A stretch of 42,444 nt of DNA from Desulfonauticus submarinus (GCF_900104045.1 NZ_FNIN01000015.1:1-42444), one strand, 5' to 3'; counted from the stretch's first letter, positions 15,473-25,109 are shown. Numbers and translations are program-made. The notes: generated by a model from the letters alone, not told the origin.

Positions 15473-16546
15473 TCAAACCTTTTGCAAGTCAATAACAAGT
15501 TCATCCATTAATTGTTGGACTGTAATAATTTTATCTATTCTATAAGCATTAGCTCCAGCAAAAGCAAATCCTTTTTCTAGTCTACCTTTTTGTGCATTAA
15601 TAAGAGCTAAAGAAATGCAATACGGGGCAGTATTAGGATCACAAGTTTTTATACAATGATAAGGACAAGAAAACGGTGTCTTTTCTCCTCTTTCTACAGC
15701 TTCCAAAAAACTATTTTTAATAGCCCTTCCTGGGAGGCCAACAGGACTTTTAATAAATACAATATCTTCTTTTTTAGCTCTAATAAATTCTTGTTTAAAT
15801 CTAATATGAGCATCGCACTCTTCTGTTGCCACAAAACGAGTACCCATTTGAACTCCTTTGGCACCCTGTCTCAACATCATGGCAATATCTTCTCCTGTAT
15901 ACACTCCTCCTGCTACAATTACAGGAATCTCTTGACCAGCCTCTGCCTCAAAAGGCTCTAAAACTTTTTTTGTTTCTTTAAGTAAATCCACTATTGCAGG
16001 TTCTTTCTGTAACTCATCTAAAGAAAAACCCAAATGCCCACCTGCCTTTGGCCCTTCTAAAACAAAGCCATCTGGGACATAGCCAAGTCTTTTCCATTTT
16101 TTACAAATAATAGATGCTGCTCTTGGAGACGAAATAATAGGCACTAAAGCTGTTTTACTTTTGGGGAATTCTTGTTTTAATTTAGGTAGAGTTAAAGGAA
16201 GCCCTGCTCCTGAAAATATTATATCTACCTCAGCTTCTAAGGCCCCTCTAACCATCTGCTCAAAATCAGTAAGAGCTACCATAATATTTGCCCCGATTAC
16301 ACCCTCAGGAGCCATTTCTTTTGCTCTTGTTATTTCCTGCTTTAACATTGCCAAATTTGCTTGATGTTTAATTTTAGCATAATCAGAACGCAAAAAACCA
16401 ATTCCAGCTGCAGCAACAACTCCAATTCCTCCACACCTTGCCACAGCAGAGGCCAAACCTGAAAGAGAAACTCCTACACCCATGCCACCTTGAATAATTG
16501 GCAACTCTACCTGGTGTTCCCCTATCTTTAAGGGCGACACTTTCAT
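15473..16546 (-). CDS. Nitronate monooxygenase/FabK-like FMN protein (2-nitropropane dioxygenase family)
   Basis: 357 residues, a TIM-barrel flavoprotein. PIIQGGMGVGVS at the N terminus, the EGPKAGGHLGFS region (about 170-183) with the His used by nitronate monooxygenases, IPVIVAGGVYTGEDI and KGVQMGTRFVATEE (FMN phosphate site) are visible. A Cys-containing stretch (CPYHCIKTC, about 296-304) is common in the anaerobe-type subgroup. FabK enoyl-ACP reductases share this fold, but fabI is present in this window, so a nitronate or other flavin oxidoreductase role is more likely. The substrate is unknown. It heads a likely operon with the CDP-alcohol phosphatidyltransferase. Confidence 0.82.
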   Translation of the reverse strand: MKVSPLKIGEHQVELPIIQGGMGVGVSLSGLASAVARCGGIGVVAAAGIGFLRSDYAKIKHQANLAMLKQEITRAKEMAPEGVIGANIMVALTDFEQMVRGALEAEVDIIFSGAGLPLTLPKLKQEFPKSKTALVPIISSPRAASIICKKWKRLGYVPDGFVLEGPKAGGHLGFSLDELQKEPAIVDLLKETKKVLEPFEAEAGQEIPVIVAGGVYTGEDIAMMLRQGAKGVQMGTRFVATEECDAHIRFKQEFIRAKKEDIVFIKSPVGLPGRAIKNSFLEAVERGEKTPFSCPYHCIKTCDPNTAPYCISLALINAQKGRLEKGFAFAGANAYRIDKIITVQQLMDELVIDLQKV

Positions 16547-16598
16547 ATTAAACTCCTGTTTTTATTTTTTTTAGTGCTTACTTATAACTTATAAGTAT

Positions 16599-17990
16599 CT
16601 ATCTTAGCAAGAGCCAAGAAGCAAGACCAAGGAAAGTAAAAAATCCTCCACTATCTGTCAAAGTAGTGAGAAAAATAGTAGATGCCTGAGCAGGGTCTCT
16701 ACCTAAAGCCTTTAGAATAAGAGGAATAGAAGCTCCTGCAACTGCTCCTAAAATCATATCCAAAAGTAAAGCCAAACCCATTACCAGAGCTAAGTGAAAG
16801 TTATGAGTCCAAAAATACACGCCTGAATAGACACAAAGAGCGACTACACAGCCATTTACAAGAGCGATTTTGGCTTCTCTTAATACTGCACTCCAAAACT
16901 TTCTCGGATCAAAAGGCTCCAAAGCCAGTTGTCTTATCATAACAGCTAAAGATTGTTGGCCAGTATTACCGGCCTGATTAGCCACAATAGGCATAAGTAC
17001 TGCCAAAATTGCCATCTGAGCAATAGAACCTTCAAACAAATGGACAACATAAGCAGAAATAGCAGAGTTAAAAACATTAATAATAAGCCATGGCAATCTC
17101 TTTTTTACAGAATACACCCATGGAGTACTGAGGGTTTCATCTGAACCTGCACCCACCATGGTTTGCATATCTTCACTGGCTTCTTCTTGAATAATATCAA
17201 TAACATCATCAGCTGTAACAATACCTAAAAGCCGCATATCATAATCAACAACAGGAATAGCAAGCAAATCATAACGACCTAAAAGCCTTGCTACCTCCTC
17301 TTTATCTTGATCATAGGTGACAAAAATAAGATGCTGTTGTTGTTCTTGAAGCAAATCTTTTAAAGTTCTTGCAGGAAGGCTCAAAAGCAAATCTCTTAAA
17401 GACAAAACCCCTATTAAATGCCTAAATTCATCTACAATATAAGCATAGTAAGGGATTTCAATCTCTCCAGCATTGCTTCTTATAAGCTGAATTGCTTGAT
17501 CAACGGTCAAATTTCGATCCAGCACTAAAATTTCGGTGTTCATTACACCGCCTGCAGTATCTGGATCGAATTTTAAAAGATCTTTAATTCTTACTGCATC
17601 TTCTTTTTCCAATTTTTTTAAAATTTTTGCTCTAACATCTGGATCTAATTCACTTAAAATATCAGTGGCATCATCAGGAGACATCTCTTCAAGTAGATCA
17701 GCAGCTAATGCAGGAGGCAAAGTGGACATTAAAGCAATTCTCTCATGTCTCTCCATTTCTGCAATGGATTCTGCGCTTATCTCTATAGGCTGGCTTAAAA
17801 TAAACTCTTTTTGCTTTTCTAAAGGAAGATCCTCTAGTTTATCAGCAGCATCAGCAGGATGAAGATTATCTATGCTTGCCTTAGGCCAGTTAACTTCTTG
17901 ATAATTTACTTCACTTTCCTGCTTTTTTTCGCGCTTATTACCCTTAGCAACACTGTACGATTTAATTGTATTTTTTTGCTTTTTTGACAT
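16599..17990 (-). CDS. mgtE: Magnesium transporter MgtE
   Basis: 463 residues. Order: a charged N-terminal extension, the MgtE N domain (about 40-150, repeated LPLEKQ, MSPDDATDIL and LDPDVRAKI superhelical motifs), a CBS pair (about 150-285) that senses cytosolic magnesium, and five transmembrane helices (about 300-463). PIVANQAGNTGQQSL and FLTTLTDSGGFFTFLG are the pore and C-terminal signatures. It admits Mg2+ down its gradient and is gated by the CBS/N domains. The start at 17990 is preceded by a weak GAGG. It is transcribed alone and divergently from nadC. Confidence 0.94.
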   Translation of the reverse strand: MSKKQKNTIKSYSVAKGNKREKKQESEVNYQEVNWPKASIDNLHPADAADKLEDLPLEKQKEFILSQPIEISAESIAEMERHERIALMSTLPPALAADLLEEMSPDDATDILSELDPDVRAKILKKLEKEDAVRIKDLLKFDPDTAGGVMNTEILVLDRNLTVDQAIQLIRSNAGEIEIPYYAYIVDEFRHLIGVLSLRDLLLSLPARTLKDLLQEQQQHLIFVTYDQDKEEVARLLGRYDLLAIPVVDYDMRLLGIVTADDVIDIIQEEASEDMQTMVGAGSDETLSTPWVYSVKKRLPWLIINVFNSAISAYVVHLFEGSIAQMAILAVLMPIVANQAGNTGQQSLAVMIRQLALEPFDPRKFWSAVLREAKIALVNGCVVALCVYSGVYFWTHNFHLALVMGLALLLDMILGAVAGASIPLILKALGRDPAQASTIFLTTLTDSGGFFTFLGLASWLLLR

Positions 17991-18187
17991 GGCCTCGCCC
18001 TAACCAAAAAAACTTTTTAGGTCAAAGAATATATTTCAATTAACCCAATAAATATTTTAATAATATCCTATTTAACTAAAATATCTTAACAACCAATAAA
18101 AAAACACAAGCTCAATTAAACCCACTTATTTTGTTGAAAAACAAAGGTCAAAATTATGCCTCCCTTGGCAATCTCCTCTATTTAGGG

Positions 18188-18216
18188 TTGACGCTCACAT
18201 AGAGATAACATACCTT
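18188..18216 (+). promoter_or_regulatory. Possible nadC promoter giving a leaderless or near-leaderless mRNA
   Basis: TTGACG (18188-18193), a 17-base spacer, then TACCTT (18211-18216), a weak -10. A start 7-9 bases later would fall at or next to the ATG at 18225. No Shine-Dalgarno lies before that ATG, which is consistent with a leaderless message. Confidence 0.3.
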
Positions 18217-18224
18217 TCTTTCTC

Positions 18225-19091
18225 ATGTCTGAAATAGAATTTTTCCCAGAAAAATATTATAAAACACATCTCCTTACCCTTATCAAGCTTGCTCTTGCTG
18301 AAGATGGACAAGATTTAACATCAAACTATCTTTTTTCTAATTCTAAATTGGGTGTAGCACATATTATTTCCAAACAAACCGGCATTATTGCAGGCCTACC
18401 TTTACTCCAATTTATTCTAAAACAAAACCAATCCGATCTTAAATTAACCTTTTTAGTAAAAGAAGGACAAAAAATATTTCCTAAAACCAAAATAGTTAAA
18501 ATAAGTGGACCAGTAAAAGAAATTCTAGCCTATGAACGAATATTTTTAAATTTTTTATCCCATCTGTCTGGGATAGCAACTCTTACTTCACATTATGTAG
18601 AAAAAGTCTCTCCTTATAATGTAATATTATTAGATACAAGAAAAACTCTTCCAGGACATAGAGTATTAGAAAAATATGCTGTCAGAGTTGGAGGAGGACA
18701 AAACCATCGTTTGAATTTAGAAGAAATGCTTATGCTAAAAGATAACCATCTTATAGCTTACCCAAGTATTAAACAAGCTGTTCAAAAATTACGAACACAG
18801 ATTACCCATTGTCCTCCTATAGAGGTAGAATGTTCTACTCTCAGTCAAGTAAAAGAAGCAGTGGAGTCAAAAGTAAATAGAATTATGTTGGACAATATGT
18901 CTCCTGATCTTGCTCAAAAAGCTCTTCAATTAATCCCATCCCATATTGAAACAGAAATTAGTGGCAATATAACTCTACAAAATATTGAAGCGTATGCTTA
19001 TTTAAGACCTAATTATATTTCTGTAGGTCAAATCACTCACTCTGCAACTAGTTTAGATTTGAGTTTAAAAATAGGAGATCTAAATGAATAA
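18225..19091 (+). CDS. nadC: Nicotinate-nucleotide pyrophosphorylase (quinolinate phosphoribosyltransferase)
   Basis: 288 residues. It converts quinolinate and PRPP to nicotinate mononucleotide. Visible: LAEDGQDLTSNYLF at the N terminus, NFLSHLSGIATLT, LDTRKTLPGHRVLEKYAV (substrate-binding Arg/Lys), GGGQNHR, MLKDNH, EVECSTL, MLDNMSP and the C-terminal SVGQITHSATSLDLSL. Length is normal. The ATG is preceded by a pyrimidine stretch rather than a Shine-Dalgarno. First gene of nadC-nadA-nadB; the stop overlaps the nadA start by eight bases. Confidence 0.95.
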   Translation: MSEIEFFPEKYYKTHLLTLIKLALAEDGQDLTSNYLFSNSKLGVAHIISKQTGIIAGLPLLQFILKQNQSDLKLTFLVKEGQKIFPKTKIVKISGPVKEILAYERIFLNFLSHLSGIATLTSHYVEKVSPYNVILLDTRKTLPGHRVLEKYAVRVGGGQNHRLNLEEMLMLKDNHLIAYPSIKQAVQKLRTQITHCPPIEVECSTLSQVKEAVESKVNRIMLDNMSPDLAQKALQLIPSHIETEISGNITLQNIEAYAYLRPNYISVGQITHSATSLDLSLKIGDLNE

Positions 19092-20091
19092 TTATATACT
19101 TAGCCTAAAAGAAAAATATCAAAATAATTTAACAATTTTAGCTCACCACTACCAAAAACAAGAAATAGTAGATTTAGCAGATAAAGTAGGAGATTCTTTA
19201 GAATTAGCTCAAAAAATTCCTGAATTAAAAACAAAGTACCTTATATTTGCAGGCGTTCACTTTATGGCTGAAACAGCAGTTATTCTTGCTCAAAAACATC
19301 AAAAGGTATTTCTTCCTGTGCCTAATGCTAGCTGTGTAATGGCTAATACAGCCCCATATAAAAAAGTAAAAAAAATCCTAGAATTATTAAATGAAGAAAA
19401 AAAAGTCATTCCTTTAGCCTATGTAAATTCCTCTGCCAGCATAAAAGCACTATGTGGAGAATATGGAGGCAGTGTTTGTACTTCAGCAAATGCCGAAAAA
19501 ATGCTCTTATGGGCACTTGAACAAGCAGATGGGGTCTTATTCTTACCAGATAAACATCTAGGTCTAAATACTGCCCAAAAAATTAACCTACCTCCATCTA
19601 AAATAACTATTTTAAATATAAAAAATAAATATTCCATGCAACTAGATAAAAATAAAACTTTATTCTTATGGCCTGGAGTATGTGCGGTACACTTTAAGTA
19701 CAAAGTAAAACATATCGAAAAAGCTAGGAAATCACATCCAGATGCCAAAGTTATTGTCCATCCCGAATGTTCTCCACAAGTTGTGGAACAAAGCGATATG
19801 GCTGGATCTACTTCTATGTTGATAAAATACGTAAATAGTTTGCCTAAAAAATCTAAAGTATATATTGGTACAGAAGAAAACTTGGTCCAAAGATTGGCTA
19901 GAAAATACAAAGGCCAAAAAGAGATTTTCTCTCTTTTTCCTTCTTTTTGTTCCAACATGAATAAAGTCAATCTCAAAACTTTAGAATATCTTTTAAAAAA
20001 TTTAAAAAATCTAGCCCCTGTTAAAGTAGATGAACATATAGCAAAATTATCATTTAAAGCGCTATCCACAATGCTTAAAGTGTGTCAATAA
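19084..20091 (+). CDS. nadA: Quinolinate synthase A (4Fe-4S)
   Basis: 335 residues. It condenses iminoaspartate with dihydroxyacetone phosphate to quinolinate. AHHYQKQEIVDLADKVGDSL and GVHFMAETA are the N-terminal signatures. Three cysteines for the oxygen-labile 4Fe-4S cluster are visible, in PNASCVMA, in WPGVCAVH (the region where the second ligand lies in related enzymes) and in HPECSPQVVEQSD. It overlaps nadC by eight bases at its start and nadB by one base at its end (TAATG), so the three are translationally coupled. Confidence 0.95.
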   Translation: MNNYILSLKEKYQNNLTILAHHYQKQEIVDLADKVGDSLELAQKIPELKTKYLIFAGVHFMAETAVILAQKHQKVFLPVPNASCVMANTAPYKKVKKILELLNEEKKVIPLAYVNSSASIKALCGEYGGSVCTSANAEKMLLWALEQADGVLFLPDKHLGLNTAQKINLPPSKITILNIKNKYSMQLDKNKTLFLWPGVCAVHFKYKVKHIEKARKSHPDAKVIVHPECSPQVVEQSDMAGSTSMLIKYVNSLPKKSKVYIGTEENLVQRLARKYKGQKEIFSLFPSFCSNMNKVNLKTLEYLLKNLKNLAPVKVDEHIAKLSFKALSTMLKVCQ

Positions 20092-21662
20092 TGGAAGAAA
20101 AATTAATAACAGACATACTTATAATAGGCTCAGGTCTAGCAGGGCTGACCACCGCTCTTTCCTTAGCCCAAACAAACTGCTCTATAACAATTCTAACAGA
20201 TAGCAAAGAACTCACAGAAAATAACTCTTCCTTAGCTCAAGGAGGAATTGTTTATAAAAGTGCTAAAGATTCTCCTAAACTATTAGCAAAAGATATTCTC
20301 TATGCAGGGTGCCAACAGAATTATCTTAAAGCGGTAAAAATTTTAGCTACTCAGGGTCCAGAAATTGTCAAAAAAATTCTAATCGACAAATTAAAAGTAG
20401 ATTTTGCTAAACAAAAAAACACTTTTAGCTTAACTAAAGAAGGAGGACACTCCATCCCTAGGATCTTGTTTTGTAAAGATTTTACAGGCAAAGCCATAAT
20501 GGACAATCTAATAAAAGAAATAAAAAAATATTCTAATATATCTATACTCACTAACCACCAAGCAATAGACCTCATTACAAGCCATCACCATAGTACTAAA
20601 TTAGAATTTAGATATCATTTAAAGAACCAATGCTTAGGCGCATACGTACTTCAAAAAAATAGTGGTCAAGTTAAAACCATATTATCCCACTATACTGTTC
20701 TAGCCACTGGAGGTCTTGGGCAAATTTATTTACATTCAACTAATACTTTAAATAGTATTGGATCAGGTTTATCTATGGCCTATAGAGCAGGATGTAGAAT
20801 ATTAAATGCAGAATATATTCAGTTTCATCCCACTTCTCTCTTCCACCTTGGAGAAAGAAAATTTCTTATTTCCGAAGCTGTAAGAGGAGAAGGAGCTTTT
20901 CTGGTCAACCAGAAACTCGAACCTTTTATGAATAAATACCATCACCAAAAAGATCTAGCGCCAAGAGATATTGTAGCAAGAGCAATTGTAGAAGAGATGA
21001 TCTCATCTAAATCTGAACACGTATTCTTAAATATTGAAAAGGTTAAAAACTTCTCTCAAAGATTCCCTACAATCTATAAAACCTGTAAAAAAATGAATAT
21101 CCCTATTGAAAAAACACGTCTCATTCCAGTAGTACCTGCAGCCCATTACTTTTGCGGAGGAATCTTAGTAGACCAAAATGGGCAAACAACCCTTCCTAGA
21201 TTATTTGCAGGAGGGGAATGTAGTTGTACTGGTGTACACGGAGCTAACCGCTTGGCAAGTACTTCTCTTTTAGAAGCCTTGGTATGGGGATATAGAATCG
21301 GACAAAAAATAAAAAAAGACTTTAATCGCTCTAAAAAAATAAAATCTAATCTTTTAAACTCAATCCCATCATGGCAATATCCTAAAAACCCTGAATTTCC
21401 AGATCCTGCTTTAATTAATCAAGATTGGGCTAACATAAAACATACTATGTGGAACTATGTAGGCATCATTAGAACAAAAGCAAGACTTAAGAGAGCATTT
21501 GAAGATTTAAGAATTTTAAATAAAAGAATACACGATTTCTATAGTCAAACAGTTTTAAATTCAGACTTGATCAAACTTTACCATGCATGTCAAAGTGCAT
21601 ATATTGTCACCACTTCTGCTCTAAAAAATAAAAAAAGCATTGGATGTCATTATGTAACCTAA
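20091..21662 (+). CDS. nadB: L-aspartate oxidase
   Basis: 523 residues. An FAD flavoprotein that oxidises aspartate to iminoaspartate, handed to NadA; under anaerobic conditions fumarate is the likely acceptor. DILIIGSGLAGLTTAL is the FAD dinucleotide loop; SLAQGGIV, GGHSIPRIL, ATGGLGQIY and EYIQFHPTSL follow; RGEGAFLV and APRDIVARAI hold catalytic residues; AAHYFCGGI and GECSCTGVHGANRLASTSLLE are the C-terminal FAD site. I chose the ATG at 20091, which shares a base with the nadA stop; a GTG nine bases upstream is also in frame. The 3' end overlaps the convergent nuclease gene by three bases. Confidence 0.95.
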   Translation: MEEKLITDILIIGSGLAGLTTALSLAQTNCSITILTDSKELTENNSSLAQGGIVYKSAKDSPKLLAKDILYAGCQQNYLKAVKILATQGPEIVKKILIDKLKVDFAKQKNTFSLTKEGGHSIPRILFCKDFTGKAIMDNLIKEIKKYSNISILTNHQAIDLITSHHHSTKLEFRYHLKNQCLGAYVLQKNSGQVKTILSHYTVLATGGLGQIYLHSTNTLNSIGSGLSMAYRAGCRILNAEYIQFHPTSLFHLGERKFLISEAVRGEGAFLVNQKLEPFMNKYHHQKDLAPRDIVARAIVEEMISSKSEHVFLNIEKVKNFSQRFPTIYKTCKKMNIPIEKTRLIPVVPAAHYFCGGILVDQNGQTTLPRLFAGGECSCTGVHGANRLASTSLLEALVWGYRIGQKIKKDFNRSKKIKSNLLNSIPSWQYPKNPEFPDPALINQDWANIKHTMWNYVGIIRTKARLKRAFEDLRILNKRIHDFYSQTVLNSDLIKLYHACQSAYIVTTSALKNKKSIGCHYVT

Positions 21663-22177
21663 ACTTTATCAATCCTGCCATCTTTAATATAAGCAAGATA
21701 TCCAATTATATTATTATAACCTATTCCAGATAAAAGAGAAATATACTTTCTCACTTGAGACTCATATTTTGGTTTATAAATTTCATCAAATTTTAATTTA
21801 AAATCAAAGACAACTACTTGTTCCTTACTAAATAATATCCTATCAATTCTATAAATTTTACCTTGCCTATCTATTAATTCAACTTCATTTAAATGAAGAT
21901 CAAATTTTAAAAACTGCTTTATTAAGGGTAAAGTTAAAAAATTATAAACAAAAAAAGTTAGCGTGTCCTCTAACCATGAAATGTTTTTATCCTCCAAATA
22001 AAGAAGATAATCTGTCATCTCATAAATTGCCACAGCTTGCTTTACTGCTATTTCTATATCTTTTTTAACAGATTTAAAATTAGACAAGAAGTAAAATACC
22101 AAATGATATAATTCACCCCACATTTTTTCTTTTGAATCTATACTATCTTCTTGTTCTTCTAAAAAATAATCAAGCAT
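21659..22177 (-). CDS. PD-(D/E)XK nuclease domain protein, separated C-terminal part of a RecB/AddA-like enzyme
   Basis: 172 residues. RIDRI (Asp about 112) followed by VVVFDFKL (Asp about 125, Lys about 127) and a later QVRKYISLL fits the RecB-type PD-(D/E)XK nuclease core (D, then D-x-K, then Q-x3-Y). This domain normally forms the last about 200 residues of AddA/RecB-like helicase-nucleases. Here it is a separate frame whose ATG overlaps the helicase stop (ATGCTTGA). It could be an independently translated subunit, a product of frameshifting, or the result of an old frameshift mutation. The upstream Shine-Dalgarno is weak. The 3' end overlaps nadB by four bases. Confidence 0.72.
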   Translation of the reverse strand: MLDYFLEEQEDSIDSKEKMWGELYHLVFYFLSNFKSVKKDIEIAVKQAVAIYEMTDYLLYLEDKNISWLEDTLTFFVYNFLTLPLIKQFLKFDLHLNEVELIDRQGKIYRIDRILFSKEQVVVFDFKLKFDEIYKPKYESQVRKYISLLSGIGYNNIIGYLAYIKDGRIDKV

Positions 22178-24617
22178 TATTACAACCTATTGTTTCTTCT
22201 ATTATTTTTAAAAGAAAAGGGATATTTTTTTTCCGTTTATCACTATCTTCCACCCAATAATACAATTCTCTTTTAGCCCTTGTAAAGGCTACGTAAAGTA
22301 AATTTAAAGTTTCTAGTATATGTTTTTCTTTCTCCTGCTCTAACTTTGACGCAATATTTGCTGAATAAGGTTTTTTAACTCTTACAATACTGCCATCTTC
22401 TAAAACTAAAATATTTAGCCTAGGAATATTCCAATCTAAAAATGGTAAGAAAACTATATCAAATTCTAATCCCTTAGCTGCGTGAATAGTCATTACTCGA
22501 ACAGCATCTATATGCTCAGAACATCCTAGTTTTTGTTTCTCTTTTATGATCTGCCACTCTTTTAAAAACATACAAATATTCAAAACTTTTGTTTTTGGTA
22601 AAGAAATAATTAGCTCTAAAAACCTATTCAAAAAAGCCAAATGATCTGGGAATTTTGTTTTTAAACTATACTCTTTAACAATCTCTAGAATCAACTCATA
22701 TACAGATAAAAAAGCACTTTTTTGAACACAATATTTCAAGAAAGCTACCTCTTCTAAATCCTGTTTTTTTAACCAGTCCCACAATAAACCTTTCTCAAGC
22801 TCTCTATAATTTTTTAGAATAAATTCATTTTCCAACGGACAAATAGGAGTTAAACAAAAAGATAAAACCTTCTCATCATCCATAGGATCATCTACAAAGC
22901 GTAAAAAATTTATTAACCCCTTAATTACAAAAGAAGCTTCCAAAACTAAATTATTTTCAGAAATAACAGGAATATTTGCTGCCAATAAAAGAGATGATAT
23001 CTCTTTTGCCTGTTCGTTTGAACGCACTAAAATAGCAATATCACTTAACTCGTTATTCTCTAAAATATTATTTAATAATCTTAAAAAATCTTGTTCCCAG
23101 TCTTCTTGCTTAAAAAACCTCTTTACCTTTCCTTTAAGATTTTTATTTTTTTCACATACAGATTGTTCTAAAGAAGAAAAATAATCTTTCAATTTACTTT
23201 GAAATCGATTATTTTCTAATTTAAAGATACTAGCTATCTCATTTGTGGCCGAAGAAAAAAAAGAAAATACTTTATTATTGAAATCAATAATATATGGTGA
23301 AGAACGCCAATTATATTTTAAAGTGTCTTCATGAAAATCTGCATTTGGTAACTCTCTATGACAATTTAAAAATAACTCTGGATCAGCATCTCTCCACATA
23401 TAAATAGATTGTTTTTGATCTCCTACTAAAAAGACACTTCCTCCTTCTGCCAAACTATTCTGAATAAAAAACTTTAAAATATTCCACTGAATATTACTAG
23501 TATCTTGAAATTCATCAATTAAAAAATGTTTCCATCTCTCTCCTAAAAATGCAAAAATTGTTGGAATATCTAGTTCTTTTATCTTTTGTTCTAATAAATA
23601 CATCCAATCATTTGGTAAAACTATTCCTTCTTCTCTGGAATAATCTGCCAAAAAATCTTTCAAAATAGAACAAATTTGGATATATGGTTTTACTTTTAAA
23701 TCTGCTTTTAAGTAAAAATATGTATCTAATTCTTTTTTAAATCTAAAAAAATATTTATCTATTTTAGAAAAATCTAAAACATCTTTATTTTTATTTGCAC
23801 GACACATTTCTTTTATACTTTCTTTATTTAAAAAAGATGATTTATCACTATTAAAATATCCAATAGGATCTAAAAAAGCCTTCCGCCAAGAATATTTGAA
23901 TTCTAGTCCAACTTCATCAACCCAATTAAGTATTTTATTACCAAGTTCTTTTATTCTTTTTTCTTGATATTTTAAACTATCAACATCAAAATTTAAATTA
24001 ATGTCTTTTTTAATTTTATATAGCTCAAAAAATACTTCTCTAAGGCGTGATTTTAATTTGTTTTCTATATTAAATCCATGCACTTGTTCTATCTCTAAAA
24101 AAACATCAACTAAAGAAGACACCACTTGTTGAATATTATCATCTTGCAACGAAATACGCCACAACCTATCTATTAGTTGATTTAAAACAAATTCTTCATT
24201 AAATTCAGGCTTTAAAGTAGGAGGAAATCCTAGTTCCAAAGAAAGCAAGCGAAAAAGATTAAATAAAAAACTATCAAGAGTTTTTACTTGAAAGCAAAAA
24301 TAACGATCTAAAATTAGATCCAACCATTTTTTAGCTTGAGAAGGAATAAGGCCTGTGACCTTAACTAGAGCTTTCCCTTTATCATTCTCCAAAACAATAT
24401 CTTTTAGTCCTTGCAAAATCCTATGTTTCATCTCAAAAGTAGCTTGGTTAGTGAAAGTAAGAGCAACAATAGATTTTAAGGAATCCAAAGAAACGCGTTT
24501 CTGCTTTGACAGAAGCCATAAATAAGCAATCATTAATTGATAGGTTTTTCCTGCTCCAGCAGAAGCTCTCAACTTTAAGACAAACGGAAAATTCAATTCT
24601 TCAAATATATTATCCAT
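22170..24617 (-). CDS. UvrD/RecB-type (AddA-like) superfamily 1 DNA helicase
   Basis: 815 residues. Motif I is ASAGAGKT (about 18-25); LTFTNQATFEMK is motif Ia; LIDEFQDTSNIQW is motif II; VGDQKQSIYMWRDAD is motif III; YNWRSSP is motif IV; MTIHAAKGLEFDIVFLP is motif V; LLYVAFTRAKRELYYW is motif VI. All ATPase motifs look intact. The AddA/RecB-like GAGKT start and the adjacent nuclease indicate double-strand-end processing for recombination. The C-terminal nuclease domain is missing from this frame and present in the next gene, overlapping by eight bases. No AddB-like partner lies upstream; instead a membrane protein ends 15 bases before the start. Confidence 0.85.
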   Translation of the reverse strand: MDNIFEELNFPFVLKLRASAGAGKTYQLMIAYLWLLSKQKRVSLDSLKSIVALTFTNQATFEMKHRILQGLKDIVLENDKGKALVKVTGLIPSQAKKWLDLILDRYFCFQVKTLDSFLFNLFRLLSLELGFPPTLKPEFNEEFVLNQLIDRLWRISLQDDNIQQVVSSLVDVFLEIEQVHGFNIENKLKSRLREVFFELYKIKKDINLNFDVDSLKYQEKRIKELGNKILNWVDEVGLEFKYSWRKAFLDPIGYFNSDKSSFLNKESIKEMCRANKNKDVLDFSKIDKYFFRFKKELDTYFYLKADLKVKPYIQICSILKDFLADYSREEGIVLPNDWMYLLEQKIKELDIPTIFAFLGERWKHFLIDEFQDTSNIQWNILKFFIQNSLAEGGSVFLVGDQKQSIYMWRDADPELFLNCHRELPNADFHEDTLKYNWRSSPYIIDFNNKVFSFFSSATNEIASIFKLENNRFQSKLKDYFSSLEQSVCEKNKNLKGKVKRFFKQEDWEQDFLRLLNNILENNELSDIAILVRSNEQAKEISSLLLAANIPVISENNLVLEASFVIKGLINFLRFVDDPMDDEKVLSFCLTPICPLENEFILKNYRELEKGLLWDWLKKQDLEEVAFLKYCVQKSAFLSVYELILEIVKEYSLKTKFPDHLAFLNRFLELIISLPKTKVLNICMFLKEWQIIKEKQKLGCSEHIDAVRVMTIHAAKGLEFDIVFLPFLDWNIPRLNILVLEDGSIVRVKKPYSANIASKLEQEKEKHILETLNLLYVAFTRAKRELYYWVEDSDKRKKNIPFLLKIIEETIGCNNA

Positions 24618-24632
24618 TTTTTCTCTAAAAAA

Positions 24633-25109
24633 TTAATCTTCTGCAATACCATAAGAAATCAAAAATAAAAACGCAAAACATATTCCATCTAAAAAAATAA
24701 AAAACAACCACCAAGGACCTTTAAGACCTCCTTCAACTACTTGAGCACTATATCGAGACACACCAATAAAAGGCTCCTGTTTATACCCATCTAATATGCT
24801 TAAAAGCCAGTTTCCAATTGTAGCATCAGGTCCAGATCTAAAAAAACCACTTATATAGACACTTACTATACAATATATACCTACAGCCAAAGCCAAAAAT
24901 TTTAACCTCTGTCCGAAATTTATCAGATTAATCTCACTCACTTTAGATACCTTACCGCTAATCCACCCCTCTATACTTCCTGCTATCATTCCTCCTATAC
25001 CAGGAAAAAAACAAAACAATCCTCTTATAAGGCCAAAAATCATACTTAACAAAAAAATGACCATCAACTCCAATATCCAAAATCTCTTTAACCATTGAAA
25101 TAAATTCAT
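24633..25109 (-). CDS. Polytopic inner-membrane protein, unknown function
   Basis: 158 residues with about four hydrophobic segments: two in the N-terminal half with a Gly-rich stretch (GIGGMIAGSIEGWISG), one near 70-88 and one at 134-152. A central periplasmic or cytosolic loop is hydrophilic. I do not recognise a family. The Gly-rich repeats between helices resemble small channel- or glycine-zipper-like membrane proteins, but this is only a resemblance. GGAG lies just before the ATG. It is first in a likely operon with the helicase and nuclease genes. Confidence 0.65.
   Translation of the reverse strand: MNLFQWLKRFWILELMVIFLLSMIFGLIRGLFCFFPGIGGMIAGSIEGWISGKVSKVSEINLINFGQRLKFLALAVGIYCIVSVYISGFFRSGPDATIGNWLLSILDGYKQEPFIGVSRYSAQVVEGGLKGPWWLFFIFLDGICFAFLFLISYGIAED

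Noticed and set aside
15473-16546. Nitronate monooxygenase-like protein as a FabK enoyl-ACP reductase
   Set aside because: fabI is present nearby and the EGPKAGGHLG region and Cys-rich insert suit the nitronate monooxygenase group better.
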